DNA of 64,000 nucleotides from Ehretia macrophylla (lineage: Eukaryota; Streptophyta; Magnoliopsida; Boraginales; Ehretiaceae): positions 62,402,763-62,466,762 of the forward strand of contig CM075773.1 in assembly GCA_037974665.1 (NCBI GenBank), read 5' to 3'. The notes beneath the pieces are model-generated. The model searched no databases and was not told the origin of the DNA. It saw only the letters and a list, made by a program, of their open reading frames with translations. Positions 48,901-60,500 of the stretch are shown here, piece by piece. The translations under genes and the position numbers were made by a program. Position 1 is the first letter of the stretch, and every line of letters starts with the position of its first letter.

Positions 48901-49296
48901 GGTTGGATGGAGTGGTAAGGCAATAGCTTGTTGTAACTAAAGTCCGAAGTCCAAAACCTCTACTCTCCCTAAGAAAATGCTCTGCCCTTGTAGCATTGGG
49001 GCATAACATTCACCAACGAGCTTTTGTCTTAGGTGGATCTAATATGATCCTATTTAGAATGAGTTCCTCGTTAACGAAAAATACCTACCTATCTTTCAAC
49101 TGTGAACAAATCTTTCTGGATACTAATAATGTTTCAACAGATTTATCCTTACTTATTTTCATAAATGGAGGACATGAACATGTTGGTTGTTCTCCTTTCA
49201 GGACGTGTTGACAACGTGTATGGGGATCGCAACCTCGTCTGCACCCTTCTTCCAGCTTCACAAACTGTTGAAGAACAGGCTGCTGCAACTGCTTAA
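39947..49296 (+). CDS. GLDP: Glycine dehydrogenase (decarboxylating), P-protein of the glycine cleavage complex, mitochondrial
   Basis: Exons are 39947-41200, 42754-42999, 43079-43156, 43247-43347, 43430-43625, 43719-43844, 44356-44541, 44635-44748, 45460-45612, 45966-46154, 46786-46863, 46949-47074, 47240-47338, 47866-47983 and 49202-49296. They join in frame to 1052 aa, close to known plant P-proteins. The enzyme decarboxylates glycine with pyridoxal phosphate and passes the aminomethyl group to H-protein in the mitochondrial matrix, a key photorespiratory step. Residues 1 to about 65 are rich in Arg and Ser with few acids, as in a mitochondrial presequence. The N-terminal half ([31 protein letters not shown]) and the C-terminal half ([13 protein letters not shown]) are both complete. 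The cofactor lysine is K787 in [18 protein letters not shown]. All splice sites are GT-AG. The introns carry several small mobile elements. Confidence 0.97.
42109..42360. mobile_element. Mutator-type MITE in P-protein intron 1, exact 10-bp TSD
   Basis: The left arm GGAACGGATCCTCTCATAGG and the right arm (reverse complement GGAAATGGATCCCCTCATAG) continue inward as CATGTTGAGATGATGGAGAA against CATGTTGAGGTGATGGAGAA. The exact direct repeat ATGAAAATGG lies at 42099-42108 and 42361-42370. Length is 252 bp and it is non-coding. Confidence 0.9.
46553..46735 (+). ncRNA. miRNA-like imperfect hairpin in P-protein intron 10 (candidate)
   Basis: The 5' arm core (46583-46614, GCAAGGAACCGTCCTGGCAG then CACAGTAGCAAA) pairs with 46671-46701. 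Over about 31 paired positions there are three mismatches and one single-base bulge. A weaker lower stem extends outward to roughly 46553 and 46725-46735 with several G-U pairs. The loop is about 56 bases. No mature miRNA that I know matches. A degraded fold-back MITE is the main alternative; no target duplication was seen. Confidence 0.4.
47345..47505 (+). mobile_element. tRNA-Pro-derived retroposon (SINE-like) in P-protein intron 13
   Basis: Positions 47367-47437 match plant tRNA-Pro closely: CTCTAGTGGTATGATTCTCA, an anticodon arm with TAG instead of AGG, and ATCAATTCTCGG in the T arm. The 3' acceptor strand no longer pairs, so it is not a working tRNA. A short tail and an A-rich end (TCGAAAAAAG) follow. 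Near-identical 15-base direct repeats, AAAAATGCATTTTTT (47345 on) and AAAAACGCATTCTTT (47491-47505), bracket the unit, as after LINE-mediated retroposition. Confidence 0.7.
47533..47723. mobile_element. Probable hAT-type MITE in P-protein intron 13
   Basis: The left end ACAAGGGCGGAGCTA is roughly mirrored by the right end (reverse complement ATGAACGGATTTAG). Flanks are GCATTCAT (47525-47532) and GCATTCGT (47724-47731), 8 bp with one mismatch. The terminal similarity is weak. Confidence 0.4.
48061..48440 (+). mobile_element. TRIM-like element in P-protein intron 14 (family C)
   Basis: Two related segments start TGTGACAT at 48061 and 48312. They share ACTATTAATGTCAACAC/ACTATTGTTAACAC and TTATTAGGCTC/TTAATTAGGCTC at the same spacing. 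The first ends GTTACA and is followed by GGTGGTATCAAAA, close to a tRNA-Met primer-binding site. A polypurine tract (AAGGGGGGGAG) precedes the second. The right end is not defined. There is no coding capacity. Confidence 0.5.
48640..48845 (+). mobile_element. TRIM family A fragment in P-protein intron 14
   Basis: TAGTATCAGAGCACAAG resembles a primer-binding site. After a short non-coding stretch, GTGTTAAAAATAATAAAGAA, then TATAATAATCTCGTC and CTTTTAGATGTAGTAACTTAA, match the LTR of the array at 4719-5198 in order. Only one LTR copy is recognisable. Confidence 0.5.
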
Positions 49297-50899
49297 ACTT
49301 AAAAAGCATCATCATCTCTGCAAACTTCATAAGAGAAGCAATGTTCCCTTCACAAAAGTGAAAGCATTTCTCAATCATCTTGTATATAGAAAAGTCCACA
49401 TACTTCTCTGTGGCTGCTGACTTTCATCTTCTTCCACATTGATGATGATGATGATGATCAGCCACTCTAAGAACATGTTGATGTTTTATAGCTTTTCATG
49501 TGGTAATTATCAGTATCCTATTTTCAATTGTTCTTGAGTTTTCAAATAGTCTACTAAACTTTGTTAAGAATGTTCTGCATCACCTTTTGAAGAATTTCTA
49601 ACCAATGAAACAGAAATTATGTATAAAATCAATGAAATGGTAGCATAAATGAAACATTTATAGAATTTATGAAGCTTCTAATTGGTACTCTGAAATACAT
49701 TGGACTTGAAATTGTACAAAATAAATTTGCATATAATTAAGAGGTTAACAATAATTTCATGACTAATGTATCGAGTTTCATTCTCTTTTTAGCTTAGTTT
49801 TTGTCACGCTCCAGGTCCTAGACAACCAAAGTCCTCATGTAAGATTAGTATCATATGTTTAAAGTAACTTTGTTGAACTTCAAATTTATAGGCCCTATAC
49901 TGTTAATACGAACTATTACTTAAAATCACACTACCAACTTATAGATTCCTCTTATATCATGTCTTACACTACTATGGGATAGTACAATTTTAGAGTCCTA
50001 AAGTGGCCAATCACCATGATCGTTTTCAAGATTTTCTATGTTCTTCATTTCCCCTTATGAGGAATTATATGTGTTCTAGTAGCTTATTCTTTCATATATT
50101 ATATAGTATGAAAACAACCTTTCTCACCACAAAGGGGAAATTAATATGCTAGTTTTGTTTTAATTGCAAAGAGGTATAAAGGTCATTTGGTATCATTAAA
50201 AAGTGAAAACAAATAAAGCATGAACCTGCCAAAGTAAGCAAACATGACAATGCAGATGAGTTTTGCAGGTACCCGTCATGCCCCTATCTTATATGGAGAA
50301 GGGATTCGGGTGAGAAATGAAGAATATGTGGGGATGGGGTTTAGCTTTTAGTGGGCCGGGAGAGATAAGTATTCCCGTCCCACATACATGCAAATTTATT
50401 TTAAAATAAATTTCAGAGTCTTAATTTTTGGTTATAGAAGAAATTTACTAATATGAAAAGGGTGTTTGTCCAACATTAATACAATCAAATTCTTTAAGTA
50501 CAAGAGTTTGGAGTTCAAAAGGAAGATTAGCAATCTAATTAATGCTTAGAAGGCCTAATCTAACTCTTTTTATCACCCAATCAGCGATTGGGTTAGTTGG
50601 ATTAAGAGGAAGCAAGTCCATAGCATTCTATACCAAAATAGTGAGCTTTAGAACTAATTCCAATTTTCACCCAAAAAAAAAAAACTAATTCCAATTTTAT
50701 TTATTTATTGTCTAAGTGAGCAAAGTGTATATTAATTAGCAAAATACGTACAAAACGTGGCCAGAGCCATAGTTATATTTAGTTTAAAATGCTATCGACT
50801 AATTTCCAAACTATACAAATTATCCTATTCCAATTTGTACTCCTGACATTCTTGGAGCTAGCTCTAAGTAAGATAATCTCTTTAATTTGATTCAGCAAT
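49297..50899 (+). other. P-protein 3' UTR and downstream spacer
   Basis: The 3' UTR probably ends near 49640, where AATGAAACAG and ATAAAATCAATGAAAT occur. Beyond it no gene is seen. A short patch at 50270-50390 (CGGGTACC-like and GGGGATGGGG motifs) resembles pieces of the hAT element at 54331-55261. Confidence 0.45.
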
Positions 50900-50914
50900 T
50901 ACATACTCTTCAGT

Positions 50915-51100
50915 GCCCCCAAGGGTATAGTCCAGAGGTAGTGACGTAAAATTATTTCTGCGATAATTTTTTGTTAACTAACCTGATGCATGTGTGGAGG
51001 AGCACAATTGCACCTAAGGTTTATCAATTGGTGCTTAGAGTCTGCCGAATAATTCAGTAGTCGAGCTCCACCAATTGAATTCTCACGTTATCCAAAAAAA
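50915..51100 (+). mobile_element. tRNA-derived SINE with A-tail and target duplication
   Basis: It starts GCCCCCAAGGGTATAGTCCA, shares CTAACCTGATGCATGTGTGG and TAATTCAGTAGTCGAGCTCC with the dimer at 13262-13632, and ends CACGTTATCC plus seven A. Direct repeats TACATACTCTTCAGT (50900-50914) and TACGTATTCTTCAGT (51102-51116) match at 13 of 15 positions. The pol III B box is deleted in this copy. Confidence 0.8.
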
Positions 51101-51116
51101 CTACGTATTCTTCAGT

Positions 51117-51570
51117 ACGGGTGCCAATACCATGAAGCCTGCTGTTCCTTTCTTGCCAAATAAAGTAAACAATTGCATTCATGCTAGTTTGATAACCCAA
51201 CTGCTGAAGATTATTACCCTGAGCAGCTAACTTGAAATTTGAGACGATAGAATCTCATGTACAAGGGATATACCACTAGACGAAAGGCTTGTTGGTAGTA
51301 ACGTTATGCTTGAAACGTGCAATGGCGTTCCAATAGACAACTCGATTTTTGGCTCGTATGATATCCCACGTTACCTTAGAATTGAATTTCCCATTAGGAT
51401 AATACCCCATATCACCTTGTCTGCACAATCATTCAGAGGCACAATGATTCTCAGCTGATCTACAATGCCTTTGACCATATTGTTCATGCTATTCATGAAG
51501 GTGATGATTCTCGCTGCAACTTCCTCGATAGTTTCCATGTATCTGATCCCTGATGCCTCAACATCCTAGG
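51117..51570 (-). mobile_element. LINE fragment (zf-RVT region), minus strand
   Basis: The minus-strand translation contains DKVIWGYYPNGKFNSKVTWD, then IIRAKNRVVYWNAIARFKHN, and later LGYQTSMNAIVYFIWQERNS. These match the region after reverse transcriptase in plant LINEs (WxPxGxFSVKSAWExIR, FKHxIPRH, ATVYHIWRERN). A stop follows NKPFV and the zinc-ligand segment is deleted. The SINE inserted at its downstream end. Confidence 0.75.
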
Positions 51571-51754
51571 CTCCAAATCTTTCTTTCAAATATCCACAGG
51601 AGTGCTAACTCGGCGACTCAAAGATATATTTTCAGTGGGGTTATGATATATAATTAAAGTTTATATATAATTTTTCATTTTTCTTAATGGGGATAATTAA
51701 TACTTCAAATTAAAAATATCTGTAAAATGTAGTTATATTTAAAAAAAAAAAAAA

Positions 51755-52890
51755 ACTGAATCAGTTGGACTGCAGCCTCTACTGACTCACAAATGCATCC
51801 ACCTATGGATGCCAATGGCCGTGCCAAAAAGAGTTTGTTTAGGAAGATTTTACTATTTTTTAAGAAGGTTTTGTTTTCATGTCAGGAAAATCTTGACTCT
51901 CTCCAAAGAGTTCTCTCATTTCTTGGAGAAACCTTTTTTGGGTTTCCTTTCCCCCCTTCGGATCCCTCTTTGGTTTCCATCCTTCTTGATGTAGCCATTG
52001 TGGCTACATCTCCCTCCTTCCTCCCTCCTCCCTCCCTTTTTAAAAACTACACTATCCAAATTTACTCTCCTTGATTTGGTCATGGTCTCTCTCATCTCCT
52101 TGTTCTTTTTTATACCAGAGAACAATGACAATGAAGACCTTCTTCATGAAACAGATCTGCCTCTTTCCTACCTAAATGATGAGTACTTTCTTCTCCATGA
52201 TAAGAGGTCTCTTGCTTTCGCGATTATATCTTCAACAAAGAGTTTTACCTTTCTCTGTCGCCGACCACCATATGTGTTGGCCCATCTGTCTGTTTCTTTG
52301 ACCACTATTTGTGGTGTTTTCTCTTGGAGGTTTTTTGGTGGCTTTGATTACCACCCTCATCGGCTTGGGACCCTACTCATCCTTCGTAGGATTTGTGGGT
52401 ATAGAACTTCTCAAGCTTGGGTTATCTCAGGCTGGTATGTCCCTTATGTTGCACTTTTTGACTTTCTGCATGCAAGATTCTTGCCAAATCTTTTGCGTTT
52501 GCAGGCTTAGATGGTGTCGCCGTCACTGTGGTGGTTTGGACGACGTTGGAGGTAGCTCTCCATTGCCAGATCCGTGCGAAGCTGATCTATCTTCTCCATT
52601 GTGTCTGATGGGCAGTCGTGATGTTGATGCTTTTGTGTTTGACATCCTGTGTATGACGATTGAACCTCCGTTTTGCTGAGCTGGCGCCGTTGTCAGAGTA
52701 GGGACAAATCTATTTCCCCTATCAAAATTGGGTTTCAACCCACTTTCAAATTTAGTTTGTATTTTCTTGTTCTTAGCCCATTGTTTTTGGGCCTTGTCTG
52801 TTTGTTTTATCATGTGTTGTGTTGTTCTTCGGCGGTCCTCTTTGTTTGTAACTCTTTGAATTTAATGAAATATTTTTTAGATAAAAATAA
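51755..52890 (+). other. Unclassified segment with an A/T-rich tail
   Basis: This stretch is less AT-rich than its surroundings and follows an A-run (51740-51754). It has several overlapping open readings of 90-170 codons, none resembling a family I know. It ends CTTTGAATTTAATGAAAT, then AAAAATAAATAAATAA, a finish typical of LINE 3' ends or processed transcripts. A 5'-truncated LINE 3' UTR or a retrocopy is possible. Confidence 0.3.
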
Positions 52891-53278
52891 ATAAATAATG
52901 TGAATTTGCCATTGGTCATTTTTTTGGTTAAAAAAATGGCATAACATGATATTTTTCTATTAGAAAATTTTAACCCAATCATATTTATTAAGAAATCACA
53001 AACTAAATAGTTCAAATCGTCTATGAACCTTTTTAGAGATCTAAAATGGGGAAAAATAGAGTACAAATGGAGCACAATGAGGCTAATTATGATTAAAAGT
53101 TCTTCTGAGGATAGAGAAATCATCAATTTGAAATACTTTTTTGAAGATCTCTTGAAGCATGGTTGCAACTACTGATCGATCTCATAAATCAAATTTCACT
53201 ACTACTGGATAAAGAGTATTTTTGTATGATTGAAAAAGCTAAATAATGGTGAGCGGTCTCTTAATTAAAAAAAATAAA

Positions 53279-53915
53279 GGGTGAAGTGCACAAAGACTCT
53301 TGTACTTTTGTAAAGTTGTTTAATATCTCATGTGGTTTTAAAAGTGCACGATACATCCCTATAATTTTTGAAACTAAGCATAATAGCCCCTTGTGGTTTT
53401 AAAAGTGTACGGTACCCCCTTGTGGTTTCTGAAACTAAGCACAACAGCTCCCTCCATCAAAAAATTCGTTTATTTTAACAAAAAGTATGATGCATGTGTG
53501 ACAAATGCATTTTTTTTTGCTTAAATTATTAATTATTTGGATAAAAATACCTATTTTCCCAACCCTAAAGAAAATATGTGTCATATAAAGGTATTTTTGT
53601 CTAAATAATTAATAATTTAAGCAAAAAAAATCTTAAATAATTGCATTTGACGCCAGTGCATCACATTTTTCGATAAAATAAATAGATTTTTTATTATTAT
53701 TTATTTATTTATTTATTTATTATTTATTTATTTTTACAGAGATGGGCCATTGTGTTTAGTTTCAGAAACCACAGGGGGGTACCGTGCACTTTTAAAACTA
53801 CAGGAAACTATTGTGCTTAGTTTCAAAAACTACAAAAAGGTATCGTGCACTTTTAAAGGTATAGAAAAATATTGTGTAACTTTACAAAAGTATAAAAAGT
53901 CCTGTATAATTTACC
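53279..53915. mobile_element. Large fold-back Mutator-type MITE
   Basis: The left half (GGGTGAAGTGCACAAAGACT, then CTTTTGTAAAGTT and blocks with GTGGTTTTAAAAGTGYACG) is mirrored by the right half (CGTGCACTTTTAAA, AACTTTACAAAAG, AATTTACC). The arms are over 200 bp and the loop carries a (TTTA)n run at 53693-53733. A-rich flanks of 9-10 bp (AAAAATAAA) match on both sides, which fits a Mutator duplication, but the match is low-complexity. Each arm also contains internal repeats of its own. Confidence 0.8.
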
Positions 53916-54330
53916 AAAAAATAAATATAAAATTCTTGGAAGTCATGATTCATATTCTCTCCAACTCTAATCAAAGTCTGTCTAATGTGATTTTCGTAGA
54001 ATTTTTTATTTACAAACTTATGGTTTTGGTACATATGTATGGAGGACTAAGGTTATAACTATAATTTTTATTTTTGCGAGGAAGGGTGTGCTTATCCTTA
54101 CCCCGTCCTTCCTCAGAAATTAAAAATCAATTTCTAGTCCCTTGGCCCCCTTCGCGTTTGTCGCTCCAATAGCCTTCCTTTTTGGGACAAACATATTAAA
54201 GTCCATCCCGATTGACAATACCTATTTTTGGGTTGGAACCAACATTTTAAAATCGTCTCTTACAATAACCCTTTATATAAATTAAATGAGAATAATTATG
54301 TTAATATATTTAGCCAAAGTCGATTATCTT

Positions 54331-55261
54331 TAAGAATGGCAAATGGGCGGGGTAGGGGCGGGGGAGCTATCCTCACGACCCACTCCGTTACTCAAAAAGT
54401 TCTTCCATCTCTCGCCCCGTTCCCGCATTCTATACCCCGTCCCCTGCCCCCGAATCCTTGTGGAAAATGGAGATTACCCGCGAAATTTTTATTATTATTT
54501 TAAACCTTAAAAATTAAGGTTAATTTAAATCATGTAACTTCAAAATATAAATTAAAGTTATAGTAATGATAAATATAAATATAGATCTTAAACAAAGTCT
54601 AATATTAATTATTCTTGTAGTTAAATAGTAAAAATAATATTATAGTAATTGAATCTCAAATTTTTAAAATAAATTTTGACTTAACTATTGTGTATGAGAA
54701 TTATAATTAAAAAAGAACATTTATTTGTGCTGGTGAGATTGCATTGATTATTATAATTTTTTTCTTATCGCATGTCACATATAATATTAGTTGCAATTCT
54801 TTAAAATTCATCTTTAGATATGTTATTTGAAATTTTTTGAAGTGCAACTGAAATAACTAACAAATTTCTTAATTCATTATGAACAATAGTAAAATTGAGA
54901 TATTTATGTCAAATGATAGCAAATCTCAAGTTACGGTATGTAATGGTTTTAAGAATAATTATAAAATCCTTTCAAATAATCTAATTTTTCATCTCCATTT
55001 TATAATACTTTGTTTAATATTATTTTTTATATTTTTATATATATAATTTTAATACATATATAATATTAAAATAATAAAAATAACTATCTATGTATGCGGG
55101 ACGGGAAATGCTTATTCCTGCACCCCGCCCAGCCCCCGCGCAGGAATTAAAAATTAATCTCCATCCCCCGTTCCATTCTCCATTTTTCGTCTTAATCCCC
55201 ACCACATTTAGGGTAGGGACGGGGCGGGTACTCACAATCCATATCCCCATTGTCATCCCTA
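54331..55261. mobile_element. hAT non-autonomous element
   Basis: The left end TAAGAATGGCAAATGGG and the right end (reverse complement TAGGGATGACAATGGGG) agree at 12 of 17 positions. Flanks are ATTATCTT (54323-54330) and ATTATCCT (55262-55269), 8 bp with one mismatch. GC-rich subterminal blocks (GGCGGGGTAGGGGCGGGGG; GGACGGGGCGGGTA) surround a very AT-rich interior. There is no transposase. Confidence 0.8.
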
Positions 55262-55609
55262 ATTATCCTCCAACTACACCTATTTCAAACCAATAAGTAT
55301 ATCAAATCCCATTAAAATTTCAACCCACGAGATCCATTCTACAATGTCTAATAATAAAGAACAATCGGTTGACTTAATCAGGAAGGAATTTACTGGTATT
55401 TTTGACTTTGTAATTTTTCTTTTTATAACGAGAAACTTATTTTAAACGGAACTATAGTTATATTACACCATACGCATCCACCATACGGGTAGGAATCTAC
55501 ACAACAATAGTAGACCAATACACCACATAATAACTCTCCATAATTGCTATGTCAAGACCAAGAGTTTTTAAACTTCAAACTTGGAAAATTCTACTACAAC
55601 CATCTTTAA

Positions 55610-56646
55610 GGCCAACTTCAAAAGAGTTCTTAACTCATCTTCTACTCTACATGTAAGGAGGAAATTGGCTAAATTGTACTCCAATAGATCCTTTATCCCA
55701 TCCCCTAAATTATAAGGGATCCCTACACTCATTTTTATTTTCTCTACATGTAGGAGAAAATACACCATATCCTACCTCATCCCCTAAGCACTGTACCTGT
55801 CAGAAAAATGTAAAATAAAAGAAGAAAAATTAAAAGTTAAACTCTCCAATGGTATGATTTTTTACCGTTGGAGAGGAAGATGGTATGTGTATATATATAT
55901 ATATACAGACCATGGTTTCTCCAATCTACACCAAAAAAAAAAAGCAAAAGAGATCATATTTTGGCCAAAAAAAAAACTGAAAAGAAAGCAAACAAAAAAA
56001 AAAAAGACAAAAGCTTGCCTGCAACACAAAGGTAAATCGTGGTGTTGGTTGGGGGTTGGGAGTGAAGGGCACGGCTGACAGATTTTTGGTGAAGGGGGTG
56101 GTATTTTTTTTTTTTTTTTTTTGGGTTTTGAAAAAGAATGGTACTGTGATCTTTTTGTGATGCTTGTGGGGAGGAGAAGAGAGGGGGATGATGAGAAGAT
56201 GTTTCGTTGAGAGTGGTATGTGAGAGCCTGTGATTTTTTCTTGTTGGGCAGAGAAAATGGAGGCGTTCTTGTTGGACAGAGAAGATGGAGATGGAAACAA
56301 AAGGGTCATATATGTAGATTAGGTTTCATAGTTTTTTTTTTTAATTTTTTTTATAAATCAGTTTAGTTTTTTTTTATAATTACATTTAGGGCTTTGTTGT
56401 TTGTTTAATTTCAGTTTAAAATATATTGGCTTTTTAATTATATTAATTTCAGTCTAATATTTTTTAATTATACAAATACGGAAGCTGTTGGAGTAAAACT
56501 GAAATAGAGATTCCCTAAACGAAGAGATTGATTAAATATAGGGAAGCTGTTGGAGTGTAACTAAAATAAAGGATTCCTAGATGTAGGAAAAATGTTTTAA
56601 ATCCCTACATGTAGGGAGAAAGGTAGGAAATCTGTTGGAGTTGACC
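55610..56646. mobile_element. PIF/Harbinger-like non-autonomous element, TAA target duplication
   Basis: The left end GGCCAACTTCAAAAGAGTTC and the right end (reverse complement GGTCAACTCCAACAGATTTC) match well, and the similarity continues inward over roughly 150 bases (CTCTACATGTAAGGAG against CTACATGTAGGGAG). TAA flanks both ends (55607-55609 and 56647-56649). Poly-A and poly-T runs fill the middle. No coding sequence is recognised in its 1037 bp. Confidence 0.8.
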
Positions 56647-56649
56647 TAA

Positions 56650-57572
56650 GAAGCTACTAACCGATACTAAATGAAACTGAAGATTTTTATAATCAAGTAC
56701 AGTATCTTCATAAACTATAAATTTCATAAATAAAGACTAATATTTTATGAAACAAAATTGATGAAACGATGAACGTATTTGTTTCACTGTATATACCGAG
56801 AATCTGAGTGTATAATACTATATTATGCTCTACCTAATTCACAACCTAAATACCCTAGTTAATATGCTTTTAGAGAGATTTTTTAGAGAGAGCAATGTAC
56901 TGCTTTTGTTTTTGTCTGGTGATAATAGAACATACGTTAACGTTCTATTATCTGAGTTGGACTTAAATACCATGTATTGGGAAGTTTATTAACTTTCCAT
57001 ACTTGGATCAAACTGGTCGGATCAACCCATCTTGGGCGACCCATGGCCCTAATCCAACAGAAATGAAGTAAATCAACATATAATGAGCTTGTTTAATAAG
57101 CAATAGTCAATATTCTCCAGGTTTTTAGATATTATTTGTGCTTGATCTCAGAAAACTAATATTTACCATACGCGTTGAAGCCGAAGCATTTACATGTTTA
57201 ACAGACGTGACTAAATGACATGTATGTATTAAAAGAAAAGATGTAATCTCTCATTTCTCTGTATAGTTGTTGTATCAAGTGTTATGTTTACATTTTCTGT
57301 TGCAGATACACAACATTCGCCAAAGAGAAAGTGAATCATTTTACAGAGATTACAGGACCGCGTATGACTAACATATAATGCTGTACAGAAGGGAATTAGT
57401 ACATCTATTATATTGAGAACCTAAGAATGAGGGAAAAGGATTGAGTAGAGCATAGGTTCAATAACCGGGCTTGGAAAAGAGAATGCGAATCTCGTTCAGC
57501 AAGAGGCTGGGTTTTTGGTCTTTCTACGTTTCAAGTGCCACTCCTTTGGTTAAGAATTCATATGCCATAAGA
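56650..57572. other. Intergenic; short palindrome at 56921-56952
   Basis: No gene is seen. GATAATAGAAC and GTTCTATTATC form a perfect 11-bp inverted repeat around a 10-base centre. The right part presumably contains the 3' UTR of the minus-strand gene that ends at 57573. Confidence 0.45.
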
Positions 57573-60500
57573 TCAAGGAAGACCGGGTTCGCCACAGAAT
57601 GCATCTGGCTCAAAAGATCTAGCAGACTCATCGTTGTAAACTCCTGGTACAGATCTACCACCAGGTTCTTCAGATGTTCTGTAAGCCTCCTTTTGGCTGC
57701 TCTCCGTAGTGAGAAAGACAGCAGCACATATAAATAACGATGTTGCTAGAATCACCAATGTATTCTTTAATCTATTGAGGACAGGCTTTACCTGAAAACA
57801 GAAAGGGGAAAAGGGCCAGATGAGTGACTGCGCCTAAATGTAGCCTGACTAATTTCACTAAGGTCACAACATTTATCTGATAAATCAGGTATGCTAAACG
57901 CTCGAACTTAATATCAGATGAAAGGTTTCCTTGATGGCAAATTATGGTTATCTTAACCAAAACAATGGGGGGCATTAAAGATACTGCTGTTTCTCTGATG
58001 AGTCCTAATACCTCCAATTGGTGAATAATTTTATTCACGCAGTAAATACAATAAAATCATTTCCTTAAGCTCGTGGTTTTGCTAAGAACGCTTAATTCTT
58101 CATGTTTTAAGGTCTGCATATTTAGCCCTGCTTCCACTATGCGGAACCTACTAGTATGCCCTGGGAATACTAAATGGCAATATTCAGCGCTTTGGTGTCC
58201 AGTTGGCTGGGGTTTTCAGTATAAGACCTCAGGAATGCTGCTGCATTCGCACGACACAGCTTTTTCAAAGTTAGCTGAAAGGGAAAATGCAATAACTGTG
58301 GCTATAACCATCATTGGGAAACAAATTGCTAATACAGTAAGTTCATATCGAGTAAAGTGTGATGATCACCTCAACGTGTTATCAAATAAAAGTATCAGAT
58401 GGGCAATCAGAGTCAGAATTAGCACAGGTTCTACAAATACATACATGTGCTGAGTAGAATTACTTACTGAAAATGATCCTAAGAGTCGGTCACGTGCCAG
58501 AATTTCAGCAGTCTTCACCCATATCTGTTGAGGACAATTTGATTTAGATTGCAACAGTGTCAATCAATTCATCAAAAGCAAGTATATACACAAACTGAGC
58601 TATTCAACTGAAGTACAAATAACACAGAGCTAAAATGCATAAAACTTGCATTTAGCCTTGGCTCTAAATCCAAACATTCGTTGTGGCAGCAGGCTAAGAA
58701 TTCTATTTAACTCATCGATGCTAATTCCATTGATCAGTAAATTCTATTTAAAAATGTGTATGCTAACGAATCAAACCTTAATAAAGAACATCAGAATATA
58801 TGCCATATGCAGATGGAAACAAATGTCGTTCTCACAGTGCCTTTTGCGCTTAGTTGAAATACTCAGACTTCTTCCATATGACTATGAAATAATCTGATTG
58901 AACGAATAAAATCTAGAAGTATTAGATCCTTAATGAGAATGTCTACTTCATTCACCATCTAGTATAAGATAAGTTTTACCTCAATACTTGATAGTAAAGA
59001 CACGATTTGACAAAACAGAACGCGACTGAATTGCTTTTGAAAACATGGGGATAATGCATTTTACTATCTGCAAATCTATGCATTCTTGTTATGGTTCCAC
59101 GGAGTTGTACAGACTACAAAGTCGGATGAATTAAGCCTATTCGAAATCACAACCGAAAGAAATTTCATTTACTCTTCAAATAATTAGGGAATTCGCAGTA
59201 TGCTTGAAAACAACAACAATACTTCATTGGTGTGCTGGTTCCAATCAAGAAACTATGAAGTCAAGCGAGGAAATTGCAGTAAAGCCAGTATTCACCATGA
59301 ATTTTCATTGCTTCCTTTTACCAGGCCAAACACTAGGACATGTTAGCTAGATTGAGTGGGGGGTACTTGGTTACAATTCCTTTTTCCTTCCCACCATAAA
59401 GACTAATGGGTAAAGTTCACAAACTACACCCATTTTGTCAAAATTTGCACATTAAACCAGATTATACCGTAATAATTTAGTAACCCCTATAATTATAAGG
59501 ATGTGGCTCACCGACCTTGGTGTCTAGTTTGCCATATTCTTATAAACATAGGTTCTATTAGATGGTACCACAGGGTTTAACTTGCAACTACGGCAAATCT
59601 TTTACACTCTACCCAAGACTAATAGGCAGAAACAAAGCCCTTTCATTTCTTCACCAAAAGGCTAATCAATTCATTTCTTTTAAATATCCTATAACTTTTA
59701 CATAAAAGATTAATTTCCATTGAACCTTCAAACTAATGATGCTTAAGAATTTCAGACATTTTAACACCAATAAAGAGCTAAAACCACCTACCATGTCTCT
59801 CTGTAGGTAGATCCTTTTCATGTAAGACAACCATAAGCATTAAGAAGCATATCTAATAAGTATGCATATACATCCTTAGATATTATGACCGATATAGTGA
59901 CACTCTTAGAAATCATATGTACGTGTTATCATATTATTATGGTACCACGAGTTATAACTAACAATTTTGATAAAACATGAGAATTTTTTTCAACTACTCC
60001 AATACTAAAAAGTACCTGGCCATCATACCAGCCTGTCTCTTCATCTGCAATTAAAAAAAAAAGGAAAGAAATTAAAAAATTCCACAAACTCATAATTTCT
60101 TTGGAAAAAAAAAAGTGATTACATTCAACAGTGGCACTCAGTAATCTGTTGCCCACATAAGCCCAACCCAAATACATCCTCACAACAGCAAGAGTCGACG
60201 CAACAAGCCCACTAGAAACGGCAGCCAAGAATCTTTTCAGAGGCTCGGGTTGTAGCCCAACTGATCCAAAGGAGGCCACGGGTAGGCCCACAAAGAGCGC
60301 GAAGGAAGTCCCAAGAACAAACAGCCTGGAACAGTATTCGACAAGGTCGCCGGAGGCCCATGAGAAGGGGAAGGAGGTGGACAAGGCCTGGTACTCGTTA
60401 ATGGGCTGCTGGTCCAGTGGGACTGGACACCCAGTCTCTGGTGGGGTACTGTTGTTATTTCTGAAAGATGAAAGGGGTATTATTGGAATAAAAATTCTGT

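Noticed and set aside
55926..56309. Minus-strand reading of 127 codons
   Set aside because: It lies wholly within the PIF-like element and runs through poly-Lys and Phe-rich low-complexity sequence. It is not a credible protein.
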